From Streptomyces sp. 150FB (lineage in GTDB: Bacteria; Actinomycetota; Actinomycetes; Streptomycetales; Streptomycetaceae), in contig NZ_JTHL01000001.1 in assembly GCF_000818195.1 (NCBI RefSeq), positions 6,823,551 through 6,863,629 of the forward strand: 40,079 bases of DNA. The letters are read 5' to 3'. The translations under genes were made by a program, and so were the position numbers. Below are positions 7,934-15,395 of the stretch, piece after piece (the first letter of the stretch is position 1; each line of letters opens with the position of its first letter). Below the pieces are notes generated by a model. That model did not search any database. It worked only from the letters and a program-made list of their open reading frames with translations, and had not been told where the DNA came from.

Positions 7934-9703
7934 TCACATGTCCAGGACGATGTCCTCCTCCGGCGTGGAGCAGCACGTCAGCGCGTTGCCCTCGGCCGGT
8001 GGGTCGACAGGTTCCGGTGAGTACGCGAGCGTTCCCGACAGCAGGCCGATCTCGCAGGTGTGGCAGATTCCGGTGCGGCAGGACCACTGCGTGGGTACGG
8101 CGCAGGCCTCGGCGAGTTCGAGCAGGCTGGTGTACTTCTCCGGGTCCCAGTTGACGTTCAGGCCACTGCGCGCGAAGGACACGGAGGGGCCCGTGCCCGG
8201 CTTGCCCGGGGGCGGGTGCGGTGGTTCGGCGGGCTTGTTGTCGATCACACCGGGGTTGATCGCCGACTGGCTGCCGAAGACCTCGCTGCGGATCCGGTCG
8301 GGTGCCAGCCCGTAGTCGGCGAGCGCGGCCGACAGGTCCGTCAGGAAGGCCGGCGGCCCGCACAGGTAGGCCTCAGCCGTCTTCGGCACGCCCAGGCTCC
8401 CGTACGACTTGGTCGACAGGTGGCCCGCCTCGTCGTAGTCGACGCCCGCGCGGTCCTCGTCCCGGGGCGCGCTGTAGTACACGCGCCCATGGGAGTTGGG
8501 CAGTCGCGCGAGCAGCGAGCGCGCCTCCTCGGCGAACGGATGCTCCAGCCCGTTGCGGGCCCCGTAGAGCCACCAGACCTCGCGCTCCGAGCGTTCCTCG
8601 GCGAGCGCGTGCAGCATGGCCAGGTTCGGCGTCGCCCCCACACCGGCCGACACCAGCAGCACCGGACTTTCAGCGGATGCCAGGGTGAACGTGCCGCGAG
8701 GCGCGGCCACTTCCAGGGTGTCGCCGACGCTCACCCGGTCACGGAGGTATCCGCTGCCCGCGCCGTGCGGCTCCTGCTTGACGGTGATCCGGTACTCGCC
8801 GCCCGTGGGAGCGCCCGACAGGGAGTAACTGCGGATCAGGGGTGGCGCCTCCGCCGCCGGGTGCATCTTCACGGTGAGGAACTGGCCCGGCAGCGGCGCC
8901 GCCAGCTTGTCGGTGTCCTCGGACGTGAGCGTCAGCGAGAAGATCCGGCTCGACTCGTCGTGAATCCGGGCCACCCGCAGTGGCCGGAAGCCCGACCAGC
9001 CGGGCGGCCGACCGCCCGCCGCCCCGCTCAGCGCCGGGTTGCCGCCCGCCCCGCCGGTCTCGCCCTGATCGAGCAGCGTCTGGAGCGAGGTACGCCACCC
9101 CGGGCTCAGCGCCGGGACACGCAGCGCGTCCGCCAGCTTCTCGCGCGGGTGTTCCGGCAGGTAGAGCATGGCGTCCAGCTCGGTGACCGTGATGGACTCC
9201 GGACCGTCGGCGATCTTGACGATCTCGTCGCCGGCGGTCACCTCGCCCTCCGTGATGACCCGGTAGTAGAAGCCGGGCCGCCGGTGCGAGACCAGCAGGG
9301 CCGCCATCTGCGGCTCGTCCATCCGCAGCCCCACCCGGTAGCAGGTCACCCGCGGCTGGGTTACCTCGAACTCCGCGGTGCCGATCCGGTACCGGTCGCC
9401 GATGCACACCTCGTCGTCGGGCAGGCCCTCGACCGTGAAGTTCTCGCCGAACTGCCCGTAGACGAAGTCGTCCCGGCCGAAGTGCTCCGCCCAGTGGTGG
9501 TAGGAGTCGATCTGGTAGACGAAGACCGCCCGCTGCTCCCCGCCGTGCCCCGCGCGGTCGCCCTGGCCGTCCCCGTCGATGTTGAGCCTGCGCACCATGC
9601 GCGGCCCCTCGACCGGGTGCTTCCACACGCCGGTGTGGACCGTCCGCCCCTGCCAGGGGACGTCCTTGGGAAGTCCCACGTTGACCGCGAGCAGCTTCGC
9701 CAT
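7934..9703 (-). CDS. MOSC domain-ferredoxin reductase-2Fe-2S ferredoxin fusion
   Basis: A 589-residue three-part protein. Residues about 1-220 form a YiiM-like MOSC domain (GEQRAVFVYQIDSYHHW; candidate cysteine in QPRVTCYRVG). About 235-480 is an FAD/NAD(P)-binding reductase (RSYSLSG flavin motif, VSAGVGATPNLAML, AYLCGPPAF). About 505-589 is a plant-type ferredoxin with CRTGICHTC followed by a fourth cysteine in ALTCCSTP. Such an arrangement suggests electron flow from NAD(P)H through FAD and 2Fe-2S to a MOSC-bound centre or a partner oxidoreductase, possibly reducing N-hydroxylated or other nitrogen compounds; the substrate is inference. The start has AGGAGG seven bases upstream. It lies downstream of the DUF427 gene in the same direction. 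Confidence 0.93.
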   Translation of the reverse strand: MAKLLAVNVGLPKDVPWQGRTVHTGVWKHPVEGPRMVRRLNIDGDGQGDRAGHGGEQRAVFVYQIDSYHHWAEHFGRDDFVYGQFGENFTVEGLPDDEVCIGDRYRIGTAEFEVTQPRVTCYRVGLRMDEPQMAALLVSHRRPGFYYRVITEGEVTAGDEIVKIADGPESITVTELDAMLYLPEHPREKLADALRVPALSPGWRTSLQTLLDQGETGGAGGNPALSGAAGGRPPGWSGFRPLRVARIHDESSRIFSLTLTSEDTDKLAAPLPGQFLTVKMHPAAEAPPLIRSYSLSGAPTGGEYRITVKQEPHGAGSGYLRDRVSVGDTLEVAAPRGTFTLASAESPVLLVSAGVGATPNLAMLHALAEERSEREVWWLYGARNGLEHPFAEEARSLLARLPNSHGRVYYSAPRDEDRAGVDYDEAGHLSTKSYGSLGVPKTAEAYLCGPPAFLTDLSAALADYGLAPDRIRSEVFGSQSAINPGVIDNKPAEPPHPPPGKPGTGPSVSFARSGLNVNWDPEKYTSLLELAEACAVPTQWSCRTGICHTCEIGLLSGTLAYSPEPVDPPAEGNALTCCSTPEEDIVLDM

Positions 9704-9720
9704 CTCACACCCTCCTCTGT

Positions 9721-9775
9721 CGGACACCGGATGGCGGACACGGATTCCGGACACGGGATGACGGACACCGGGTGC
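9721..9775. repeat. Four tandem copies of a 13-14 bp repeat
   Basis: Units beginning CGGACAC start at 9721, 9735, 9748 and 9762, each about 14 bases (consensus CGGACACSGGATGN). They occupy most of the gap between the DUF427 stop and the ribosome-binding site of the MOSC fusion gene. They may be neutral slippage or an mRNA structure affecting translation of the downstream gene. Confidence 0.75.
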
Positions 9776-9793
9776 CGGAAGCGGGCCTGCCGG

Positions 9794-10654
9794 TCAGGGC
9801 GTACGGAGCTCGTCGACGTCCAGACCCCGGTCGACGCCGTGCGAGACGACTCCCTGTCCGGGTTCCGGCTCCAGCCGTTCGCCGTCGAGGAAGACGGCCA
9901 CCTTGTCGGCCTCGAAGGAGACCATGTCGGACACCGTCCCCACTTCCGAATAGGCGTCCCGGTACGACCAGGCGGCCTTTGCCGCGTCACCGATGTCGTA
10001 GTAGTCGGCCAGCCCCTTGTACGGGCAGAACGTCTGCCCCTCCACGGGGATGAGCGCGCTCTCGTCGATGTCGGCGCGCGGCACGTACCAGCGCGGGGCG
10101 AACCCGGACTCGTACAGAACGGTCGGACGCGCCGACCGTGCCACCACCCGGTCACCGTCGCGGACCTCCAGCTCACGCGCGGATTTCCGGATGTCGATCC
10201 GGTGGTACGCGTCGGCCGCGTGCCCGAGGATCCGCTCGTCCTCCTCGTAGAAGGAGTCCATGGCCCGCCAGGCGAACGCCACCCGCCCTTCGAACTCCTT
10301 GGCGTGGTCGGGCAGGGCGACGTGCTGCCAGGCGGCCCGCTCGCTGTGGTGCTGCCCCTGGTCCACGGCGTACCACGACGTGTCCCCCAGGTCACGGTGG
10401 TGCGTGACCCGGTCACTCGGCTCGAGTACGCCCGGATTGACGTCCTCCAGGGGGAAGTACGCCACCGGGTACCGGTCGGGTTCGTGCAGGAGCATGACGT
10501 TCTCGCTGTCGGCGATCCACTCGCCGCCGAACCGGACCCGCATCCTGCGCCGCAGGCGTTCGGCGAACAACAGCCGTTCGGGAAGCGGAGCGGGCGTCAG
10601 GAACCTGCCGATCGCGCCGTGCGCGAGCGGGCCCTGCTGCCAGGCCAGACCCAT
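9794..10654 (-). CDS. DUF427 domain protein (two repeats)
   Basis: A 286-residue cytoplasmic protein containing two copies of the DUF427 fold: one around RVRFGGEWIADSENVMLLHE, and one around RDGDRVVARSARPTVLYESG followed by RWYVPRADI and FCPYKGLADYYDI. The family is widespread in actinobacteria and proteobacteria without an assigned reaction; the conserved Cys-Pro-Tyr-Lys-Gly stretch is typical of it. AAGGAGA lies six bases before the ATG. It sits between the SDR and MOSC-ferredoxin genes, with gaps of 88 and 90 bases, probably in one transcript. The biochemical role is unknown. Confidence 0.9.
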   Translation of the reverse strand: MGLAWQQGPLAHGAIGRFLTPAPLPERLLFAERLRRRMRVRFGGEWIADSENVMLLHEPDRYPVAYFPLEDVNPGVLEPSDRVTHHRDLGDTSWYAVDQGQHHSERAAWQHVALPDHAKEFEGRVAFAWRAMDSFYEEDERILGHAADAYHRIDIRKSARELEVRDGDRVVARSARPTVLYESGFAPRWYVPRADIDESALIPVEGQTFCPYKGLADYYDIGDAAKAAWSYRDAYSEVGTVSDMVSFEADKVAVFLDGERLEPEPGQGVVSHGVDRGLDVDELRTP

Positions 10655-10742
10655 GATCTTTCTCCTTTACGTGCGGTCGTACGGTGTTGCCCTCGCCCGC
10701 CGACGTCCCCGCCGGCCCCCGACCAGGTCCCCGCCGAGACCG

Positions 10743-11513
10743 TCAGACGGACTTGACCTCGCCGCCGTCCATGCGCAGCGTCGACCCGGTCATCCAGCGG
10801 GCCGCCGGTGAGACGACGAACGCCATCAGATCGGCGATCTCCTCGGGCCGGCCGAAGCGGGTGATCTCGGCCTTCTTCGGGAAGGTCTCGGTCGCCTCCT
10901 CGACGGTCATGTCGTGCAGGGGCGCCCAGTGTTCGAGATACGAGCGGCGGCGGCCCGTCATCACCGGGCCGGGCAGGACGCTGTTGACCTGGACGCCATC
11001 GGTGATGCCACGGTCGGAGAAGGCCTTGGCGAGGGCGGCGATCGCGGCGTTGATCGTACCGACGGCCCCGTACGGCGCCTTGGGGAAGATGGCGGAGTTG
11101 CCCGACATCAGTACGACGGAACCCTCGGACTCCATCAGTGCGGGCCAGGCCTCGACCGTCAGTCGCCGCGCACCGTGGAGCTTGAGGGCCATGCCCGCGT
11201 CCCACTGCTCGTCGGTCATCTCCAGCACATCGATCTGCGGCACGGCGCCCGCGATGTTGAGCAGGGCGTCGATGCGGCCGAACGCCTCCAGCGTTTTGCT
11301 GACCACTGTCGCGGCCGCCGACGGATCGGCGAGGTCCAGGTCGATGACGAGGGGCTCGGCCCCCGCCGCCTTCACCTCGGCCGCGGTCTCCTCAAGGTGG
11401 GCGCGGTTACGCGCGACGAGCACCACCGAGGCGAAGTCCTGCGCCAGCCGGATCGCCGTGGAGCGACCGATACCCTGGCTGGCCCCCGTGACCACTGCTA
11501 CGGAGTTCGGCAT
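10743..11513 (-). CDS. SDR-family protein lacking the catalytic lysine
   Basis: A 256-residue short-chain dehydrogenase/reductase. TGASQGIG (residues 9-16) is the NAD(P)-binding glycine motif, NIAG (86-89) is the usual NNAG variant, and the C-terminal substrate loop and GGEV ending are normal. At the active site the tyrosine is present (Tyr148), but the residue four positions later, normally Lys of YxxxK, is Gly152 (PYGAVGTI), and the supporting serine is about two residues out of register. The chosen ATG has AAGGAGAG a few bases upstream; the N-terminal 29 codons of the longer frame are discarded. It may bind nucleotide without normal oxidoreductase activity. It shares the minus-strand series with the two hydrolases. 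Confidence 0.92.
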   Translation of the reverse strand: MPNSVAVVTGASQGIGRSTAIRLAQDFASVVLVARNRAHLEETAAEVKAAGAEPLVIDLDLADPSAAATVVSKTLEAFGRIDALLNIAGAVPQIDVLEMTDEQWDAGMALKLHGARRLTVEAWPALMESEGSVVLMSGNSAIFPKAPYGAVGTINAAIAALAKAFSDRGITDGVQVNSVLPGPVMTGRRRSYLEHWAPLHDMTVEEATETFPKKAEITRFGRPEEIADLMAFVVSPAARWMTGSTLRMDGGEVKSV

Positions 11514-11577
11514 GTCAATCTCTCCTTCAATGAAAACGCTGTGCCGACCCGGTCTCGTGCGACCGGACGGATCCGAC

Positions 11578-11601
11578 GGGTTCGACACCGGGTTCGACAC
11601 C
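11578..11601. repeat. 12-bp direct tandem repeat
   Basis: GGGTTCGACACC occurs twice head-to-tail (11578-11589, 11590-11601), in the gap between the epoxide hydrolase-like gene and the SDR gene. No function can be assigned. Confidence 0.7.
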
Positions 11602-11611
11602 GGTCCCGCGC

Positions 11612-12466
11612 CTACGCGTTGAGGAACTTGCGGATCGCGGTCGCGATCTCCTCGGCATGCGTCTCCAGCGCGAAGTGACCGGTTTCGATGAAGCGGACCT
11701 CAGCGTCGGGGATGTCGCGCTTGAAGGCCTCGGCGCCGGCCGGCAGGAAGAACGGGTCGTTCTTGCCCCACACCGCGAGCAGCGGCGGCTTGCTGGTCCG
11801 GAAGTACTCCTGGAACTTCGGGTACAGCGCCACGTTCGTCGCGTAGTCGAGGAAGATGTCGAGCTGGATCTCCTGGGCGCCCTCGCGTGCGAGGTAGTAG
11901 TTGTCCAGTCCGTAGCCGTCGGGGCTGACCCGTGCCTCGTCCGGGACACCGTGCGTGTACTGCCAGATGGTCGTCTCCGGCTGCACGAGCATCCGGATCC
12001 CTTCGCGGGTGGCCGGCGACGGGTCCTTCCAGTACGCCTGGACAGGAGCCCAGCCGTCGCTCAGGCCCTCGTCGTACGCGTTGCCGTTCTGCGAGACGAT
12101 CGCGGTGATCCGCTCGGGGTGCCGGGTGGCGATCCGGAACCCGACGGGCGCGCCGTAGTCGAACACGTACAGAGCGAAGCGTTCGAGGCCCAGGATTTCC
12201 GTCAGCCGATCGATCGCATTGGTCATGTTCTCGAACGTGTAGTCGAAATCTTCTCGCGGAGGCATGTCCGACTTGCCGAAGCCGGGCAGGTCGGGCGCGA
12301 CGATGTGGAACCGGTCGGCGAGCAGCGGGATCAGGTCCCGGAACATGTGGCTCGACGAGGGGAATCCGTGCAGCAGGAGCAGGGTCGGCGCCTCGGGTGC
12401 TCCGGCCTCCCGGTAGAACACCTTCCGGCCGTCCACGTCCACTGAGCGATATGTGATGTCAGTCAT
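11612..12466 (-). CDS. Epoxide hydrolase/dehalogenase-like alpha/beta hydrolase
   Basis: A 284-residue alpha/beta-hydrolase with a complete Asp-Asp-His triad as in epoxide hydrolases and haloalkane dehalogenases: nucleophile Asp103 in VFDYGAPVG, acid Asp237 in VWGKNDPFF, His264 in ETGHFALE. The oxyanion motif is LHGFPSSSHMF near residue 33. The ATG at 12466 has AAGGAGGG just upstream. It follows the second hydrolase by 130 bases; that gap holds one copy of the GTAAC-N21-GTTAY motif, so the gene may start its own transcript. The sequence does not decide between ester, epoxide and halide substrates. Confidence 0.93.
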   Translation of the reverse strand: MTDITYRSVDVDGRKVFYREAGAPEAPTLLLLHGFPSSSHMFRDLIPLLADRFHIVAPDLPGFGKSDMPPREDFDYTFENMTNAIDRLTEILGLERFALYVFDYGAPVGFRIATRHPERITAIVSQNGNAYDEGLSDGWAPVQAYWKDPSPATREGIRMLVQPETTIWQYTHGVPDEARVSPDGYGLDNYYLAREGAQEIQLDIFLDYATNVALYPKFQEYFRTSKPPLLAVWGKNDPFFLPAGAEAFKRDIPDAEVRFIETGHFALETHAEEIATAIRKFLNA

Positions 12467-12538
12467 GAAAACCCTCCTTCTATCCAGTTTGCGGCCTATG
12501 GCGTGGGGCCGCAGGTGCGTTTGAGATGAACGACGTGA

Positions 12539-12569
12539 GTAACTGCCTTGGTCTTTCTGAAAAGGTTAT
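12539..12569. promoter_or_regulatory. Composite operator-like site GTAAC-N21-GTTAT (site 3)
   Basis: GTAAC at 12539-12543 and GTTAT at 12565-12569 are separated by exactly 21 bases, as in the two sites next to the CGNR gene; the flank reads TGAGTAAC on the left. It lies 73-103 bases upstream of the ATG of the epoxide hydrolase-like gene. It is probably a binding site for the CGNR regulator (inference from spacing and position). Confidence 0.6.
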
Positions 12570-12596
12570 TAGGCGAGAGGTCGACCAAGGCGGCCG

Positions 12597-13295
12597 TCAC
12601 CGGGCGGATTCGACCTCGCGTACCGCTTCCAGCACGATGTCGACGACCGTGGACGGCGCCGTGATCATGGGCATGTGGTCGACGGGGGCCGTACGCACCC
12701 GGGCCTTCATCCGCTCGGCCATGAAGCGCTGCGTCTCCGCGGGGATCATGCGGTCCTCCTCGGCCACGAGGAACCAGCTCGGCCGGTCCTTCCAGGCCGG
12801 ACGCCCCACCGGTACGCCGATGCTCGCCGCGGCGAGCGGCCGCTGCGTGGCGGCCAGCAGTGCCTGCTCGTGCGCCGAGGCGTGCTGGGCGAAAGCCGTG
12901 GCGAACGCCTCCTCGGGCAGCCTGATCAGCGCGTGCCGGTCGGGACCCAGTTCGGGGGCCTGGGGGTGCGGTTCCGTGCGGTAGAAGACGTCACCCACGG
13001 TCTCGCCCTCGTCCGGGGCGAGCGCGGCCACGTACACCAGCGAAGCGGCCTTCTTCTCCTTCGTCGACGCGATGACCGCGCCGGCGTAGGCGTGCCCGAC
13101 CAGTACGACCGGGCCGTCGAACAGCTCCACCGTCCGGTCGAGCGCCGCGACGTCGTCGGCCAGTGAGGTCAGCGGCAGCGGCGCCGCGATCGCGCGCACC
13201 CCTTCGGACCGCAGTCCGGCGATCACCTTGTGCCAGCTCGATCCGTCGGCCCAGGCGCCGTGCGCCAGAACCACTCCGACGTTGCTCTCGGACAT
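12597..13295 (-). CDS. Alpha/beta-hydrolase with Ala at the nucleophile position
   Basis: A 232-residue protein of the small alpha/beta-hydrolase group (AHGAWADGSSW oxyanion region near residue 11, FLVAEEDRMIP acid region, DHMPMI histidine region). The nucleophile elbow, normally G-H-S-Y-G-G, reads Gly67-His-Ala69-Tyr-Ala-Gly, so the catalytic serine is replaced by alanine while the candidate Asp and His remain. The start at 13295 is supported by AGAAGGAG six bases upstream. It is the first gene of the minus-strand series and is divergent from the CGNR regulator across a 199-base promoter region with two composite sites. It could be a ligand-binding protein or catalyse by a serine-independent route. 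Confidence 0.92.
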   Translation of the reverse strand: MSESNVGVVLAHGAWADGSSWHKVIAGLRSEGVRAIAAPLPLTSLADDVAALDRTVELFDGPVVLVGHAYAGAVIASTKEKKAASLVYVAALAPDEGETVGDVFYRTEPHPQAPELGPDRHALIRLPEEAFATAFAQHASAHEQALLAATQRPLAAASIGVPVGRPAWKDRPSWFLVAEEDRMIPAETQRFMAERMKARVRTAPVDHMPMITAPSTVVDIVLEAVREVESAR

Positions 13296-13355
13296 TCCCT
13301 GCTCCTTCTGGGACAACTCTCGCTCGCTCGGGCGGCGGGGGCGGCGTCCCGTTGA

Positions 13356-13386
13356 GTAACCGCCCTGAAGCCGCTAGAGACGTTAC
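13356..13386. promoter_or_regulatory. Composite operator-like site GTAAC-N21-GTTAC (site 1)
   Basis: GTAAC at 13356-13360 and GTTAC at 13382-13386, 21 bases apart, with TGAGTAAC on the left as in site 3. It lies 61-91 bases upstream of the hydrolase start, on the hydrolase side of the divergent promoter region. Confidence 0.65.
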
Positions 13387-13396
13387 GAGGGGCCTA

Positions 13397-13427
13397 GTAA
13401 CTTGTCAACTGGGCTCAAGGTGGTTAC
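13397..13427. promoter_or_regulatory. Composite operator-like site GTAAC-N21-GTTAC (site 2)
   Basis: GTAAC at 13397-13401 and GTTAC at 13423-13427, again exactly 21 bases apart, with CTAGTAAC on the left. It is nearer the CGNR gene (68-98 bases before its ATG) and begins 41 bases after the start of site 1. Two sites in one divergent region would allow coordinate control and autoregulation. Confidence 0.65.
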
Positions 13428-13494
13428 TGTCGAATTCAAATACTTCGTCCGCGACGACACGCGCCGGGACGGCACCCACAGGAGGGATCGCACG

Positions 13495-14130
13495 ATGGTT
13501 CAGCAGGCTCCGGCTCTGTTCCTCGCCGACACGCTCGGCCTGGACTTCCTCAACTCGATCGCCACGCCGGTCGACACCGAGATCGACTGGATCGACGACG
13601 GTGACGGGCTGCTGGCCTGGCTGGAGCAGGCGCGGCTGGTGCCGGCCGACGCGCTCGCCTCGCTGCGGGAGCAGGCCATACCCGGCGAACTCGACAAGGT
13701 CGCGGCACAGGCGCGGAGTCTGCGCGAATGGTTCAGGCTGTTCGTCCGCGCACACAGGGGCGGCCCCCTCGGGCCGGAAGCCGTCGAGGAACTGGCGCCG
13801 CTGAACCGACTGCTCGCACGCGACGAGGGATTCCTCCAGCTCGCTGCCGCCGACCAGCGGAGCGCGGGCGGTCTCCGGCTGGAGACCCTGCGCCGCTGGC
13901 GCTCGCCGGACGCACTGCTCCTGCCCATCGGCGAAGCGCTGGCGAGATTCCTGAGCGAGGAGGACTTCTCGTACGTCAAGGCGTGCGAAGGCCCGGCGTG
14001 CACGCTCCTGTTCGCCGACCACACCCGGGGCCATGTCCGCCGCTGGTGCAGCATGGCGATCTGCGGCAACCGCGCGAAACAGGCCGCACACCGCAACCGC
14101 GTCAAGACCAGCCGGACGGCGGGCGCGTGA
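13495..14130 (+). CDS. CGNR zinc-finger transcriptional regulator
   Basis: A 211-residue regulator: an N-terminal all-helical ABATE-type ligand domain (FLADTLGLDFLNSIATP onward) and a C-terminal CGNR zinc finger with cysteines in ACEGPACTLLFAD and WCSMAICGNRAKQAAHRNR. AGGAGG lies nine bases before the ATG. It is divergent from the hydrolase gene, and three GTAAC-N21-GTTAY sites lie only in the promoter region it shares and upstream of the second hydrolase. The simplest reading is a local regulator of the adjacent catabolic or resistance locus, responding to an unknown small molecule bound by the N-terminal domain. Confidence 0.93.
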   Translation: MVQQAPALFLADTLGLDFLNSIATPVDTEIDWIDDGDGLLAWLEQARLVPADALASLREQAIPGELDKVAAQARSLREWFRLFVRAHRGGPLGPEAVEELAPLNRLLARDEGFLQLAAADQRSAGGLRLETLRRWRSPDALLLPIGEALARFLSEEDFSYVKACEGPACTLLFADHTRGHVRRWCSMAICGNRAKQAAHRNRVKTSRTAGA

Positions 14131-14193
14131 CGCGCGGCGCGGTGACCGTACGCCGCCGTCGACCGCGGAGCTGAGGTAAGGGCCTGGGCGCGG

Positions 14194-14961
14194 TCACCGA
14201 TCAGAAGTCCGGGGCCGGTCGCGCTTCCGTGAGCCGTTGAGCCGGACGTGCGCCAGGAGGGCCACGGTCCATGCCGCGGCCGCGATACAGCCCAGCGCCG
14301 CCTCGGGCGACACATGGTCGACCAACTGCGCACCGAGCATGACGCCCGCGACGAGGGCGCAGATGCTCAGCGCCTGGAATGTCAGGGTCACGGACCAGGT
14401 GGTGCCGATCGCGTTGACCAGCCCCACGATGGCCCGGGTCATCACCGTGGTCGTCATCCCCGCCACGCCGACCCGGTCGGCCAGGGAGTTCTGCATCCCC
14501 ATGGCCGTGGCGGCGACCGCGAGCAGCACGCGGAGAGGCGCGTCCGACGGGTGCGGGCCCGCGACGGCCGAGAGCACTGCTGCCGCCGTGAGCAGCAGGG
14601 CCTGCCAGAAGACGCTGTTGCGCACCAGCGCGACCGGCATCCGCTCCCGCCCCGCGGGGATCCGGGACACCAGCACACCGAAGACGAAACCGCCCACCGC
14701 CGAGAACGACGACGCCAGGGCCGGGCCGGGCGCGCCCGCCAATTTGAGACTGGTGAAGACCGTGTTCCCCGTCATGTTGGACACGAAGACATGGCCGAGG
14801 CTGAGGATGCTCACCGCGTCGACAGCGCCGGCCAGCACGGTGAGGGCCAGCAGCAGCAGGCGGACATCGGCGTGCCGGGGGTCCGCCGTGATGTCGCGCA
14901 GGGTTGCCTTGACTCGGTTGAAGAGCCCGTGGAGTCCCGGCTCCGATCGGCGAGCGGCCAT
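14194..14961 (-). CDS. YoaK family (DUF1275) membrane protein
   Basis: A 255-residue integral membrane protein with about six hydrophobic segments and the family hallmarks GAVDAVSILSLGHVFVSNMTGNTVF near the N-terminus and MGMQNSLADRVGVAGMTTTVMT in the middle. The family is of unknown transport function. The ATG at 14961 follows GAGAGG by nine bases. It converges with the CGNR gene with a 63-base gap. No link to its neighbours is evident. Confidence 0.92.
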   Translation of the reverse strand: MAARRSEPGLHGLFNRVKATLRDITADPRHADVRLLLLALTVLAGAVDAVSILSLGHVFVSNMTGNTVFTSLKLAGAPGPALASSFSAVGGFVFGVLVSRIPAGRERMPVALVRNSVFWQALLLTAAAVLSAVAGPHPSDAPLRVLLAVAATAMGMQNSLADRVGVAGMTTTVMTRAIVGLVNAIGTTWSVTLTFQALSICALVAGVMLGAQLVDHVSPEAALGCIAAAAWTVALLAHVRLNGSRKRDRPRTSDR

Positions 14962-15395
14962 CGGGCACGACCTCTCATTGATCCATCCGTTTTCCCGGAT
15001 GAGACAGACGTTCTGGGTTCCCTCCGGGACCTGTCGGGTCGCCACGACGGTCGGAGCCGCCGCCGACGAGCCGTCTGATCCCAGGCCATGAGGGATATTT
15101 GCGGTGAAGAGGAGCAGATCGCCGATTCCGGACCAATGTCGCACCCGCTCCGGCGTCGGCGGAACCCGGCGCGCCGGTGGCGCGGCGCCCGGTGACGCCG
15201 CAGCTCGTGGACGGCGGGCCACTTCGTCAATCCGCTGGGGGACCAGCCCCCCGTGCACGTGCGCGGCCGCGCGGCGCGTCGGCCGTTCCCCGGAATCACC
15301 CGGACGCCCGGCCTCGGTGGCAGAGCGAGCCAGGAGAGAGGTTGACTGGTCCCGTCGATCGGAATGAGGTCAACCATGCGTCGTGGAGACGGACA
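14962..15395. other. Divergent intergenic region, nothing assigned
   Basis: 434 bases between the YoaK gene and the SpoIIE-type gene. Open frames run through it on both strands, but their products are Arg/Pro-rich and match nothing I know. A seven-codon frame (ATG 15376, MRRGDGQ) ends with its TGA overlapping the GTG start of the SpoIIE-type gene, so a tiny coupled leader is possible; the evidence is weak. Confidence 0.4.

Noticed and set aside
8060..10756. 898-codon plus-strand open frame
   Set aside because: Antisense to the MOSC fusion, DUF427 and SDR genes; product is Arg/Val/Gly-rich without domains, as expected opposite high-GC genes.
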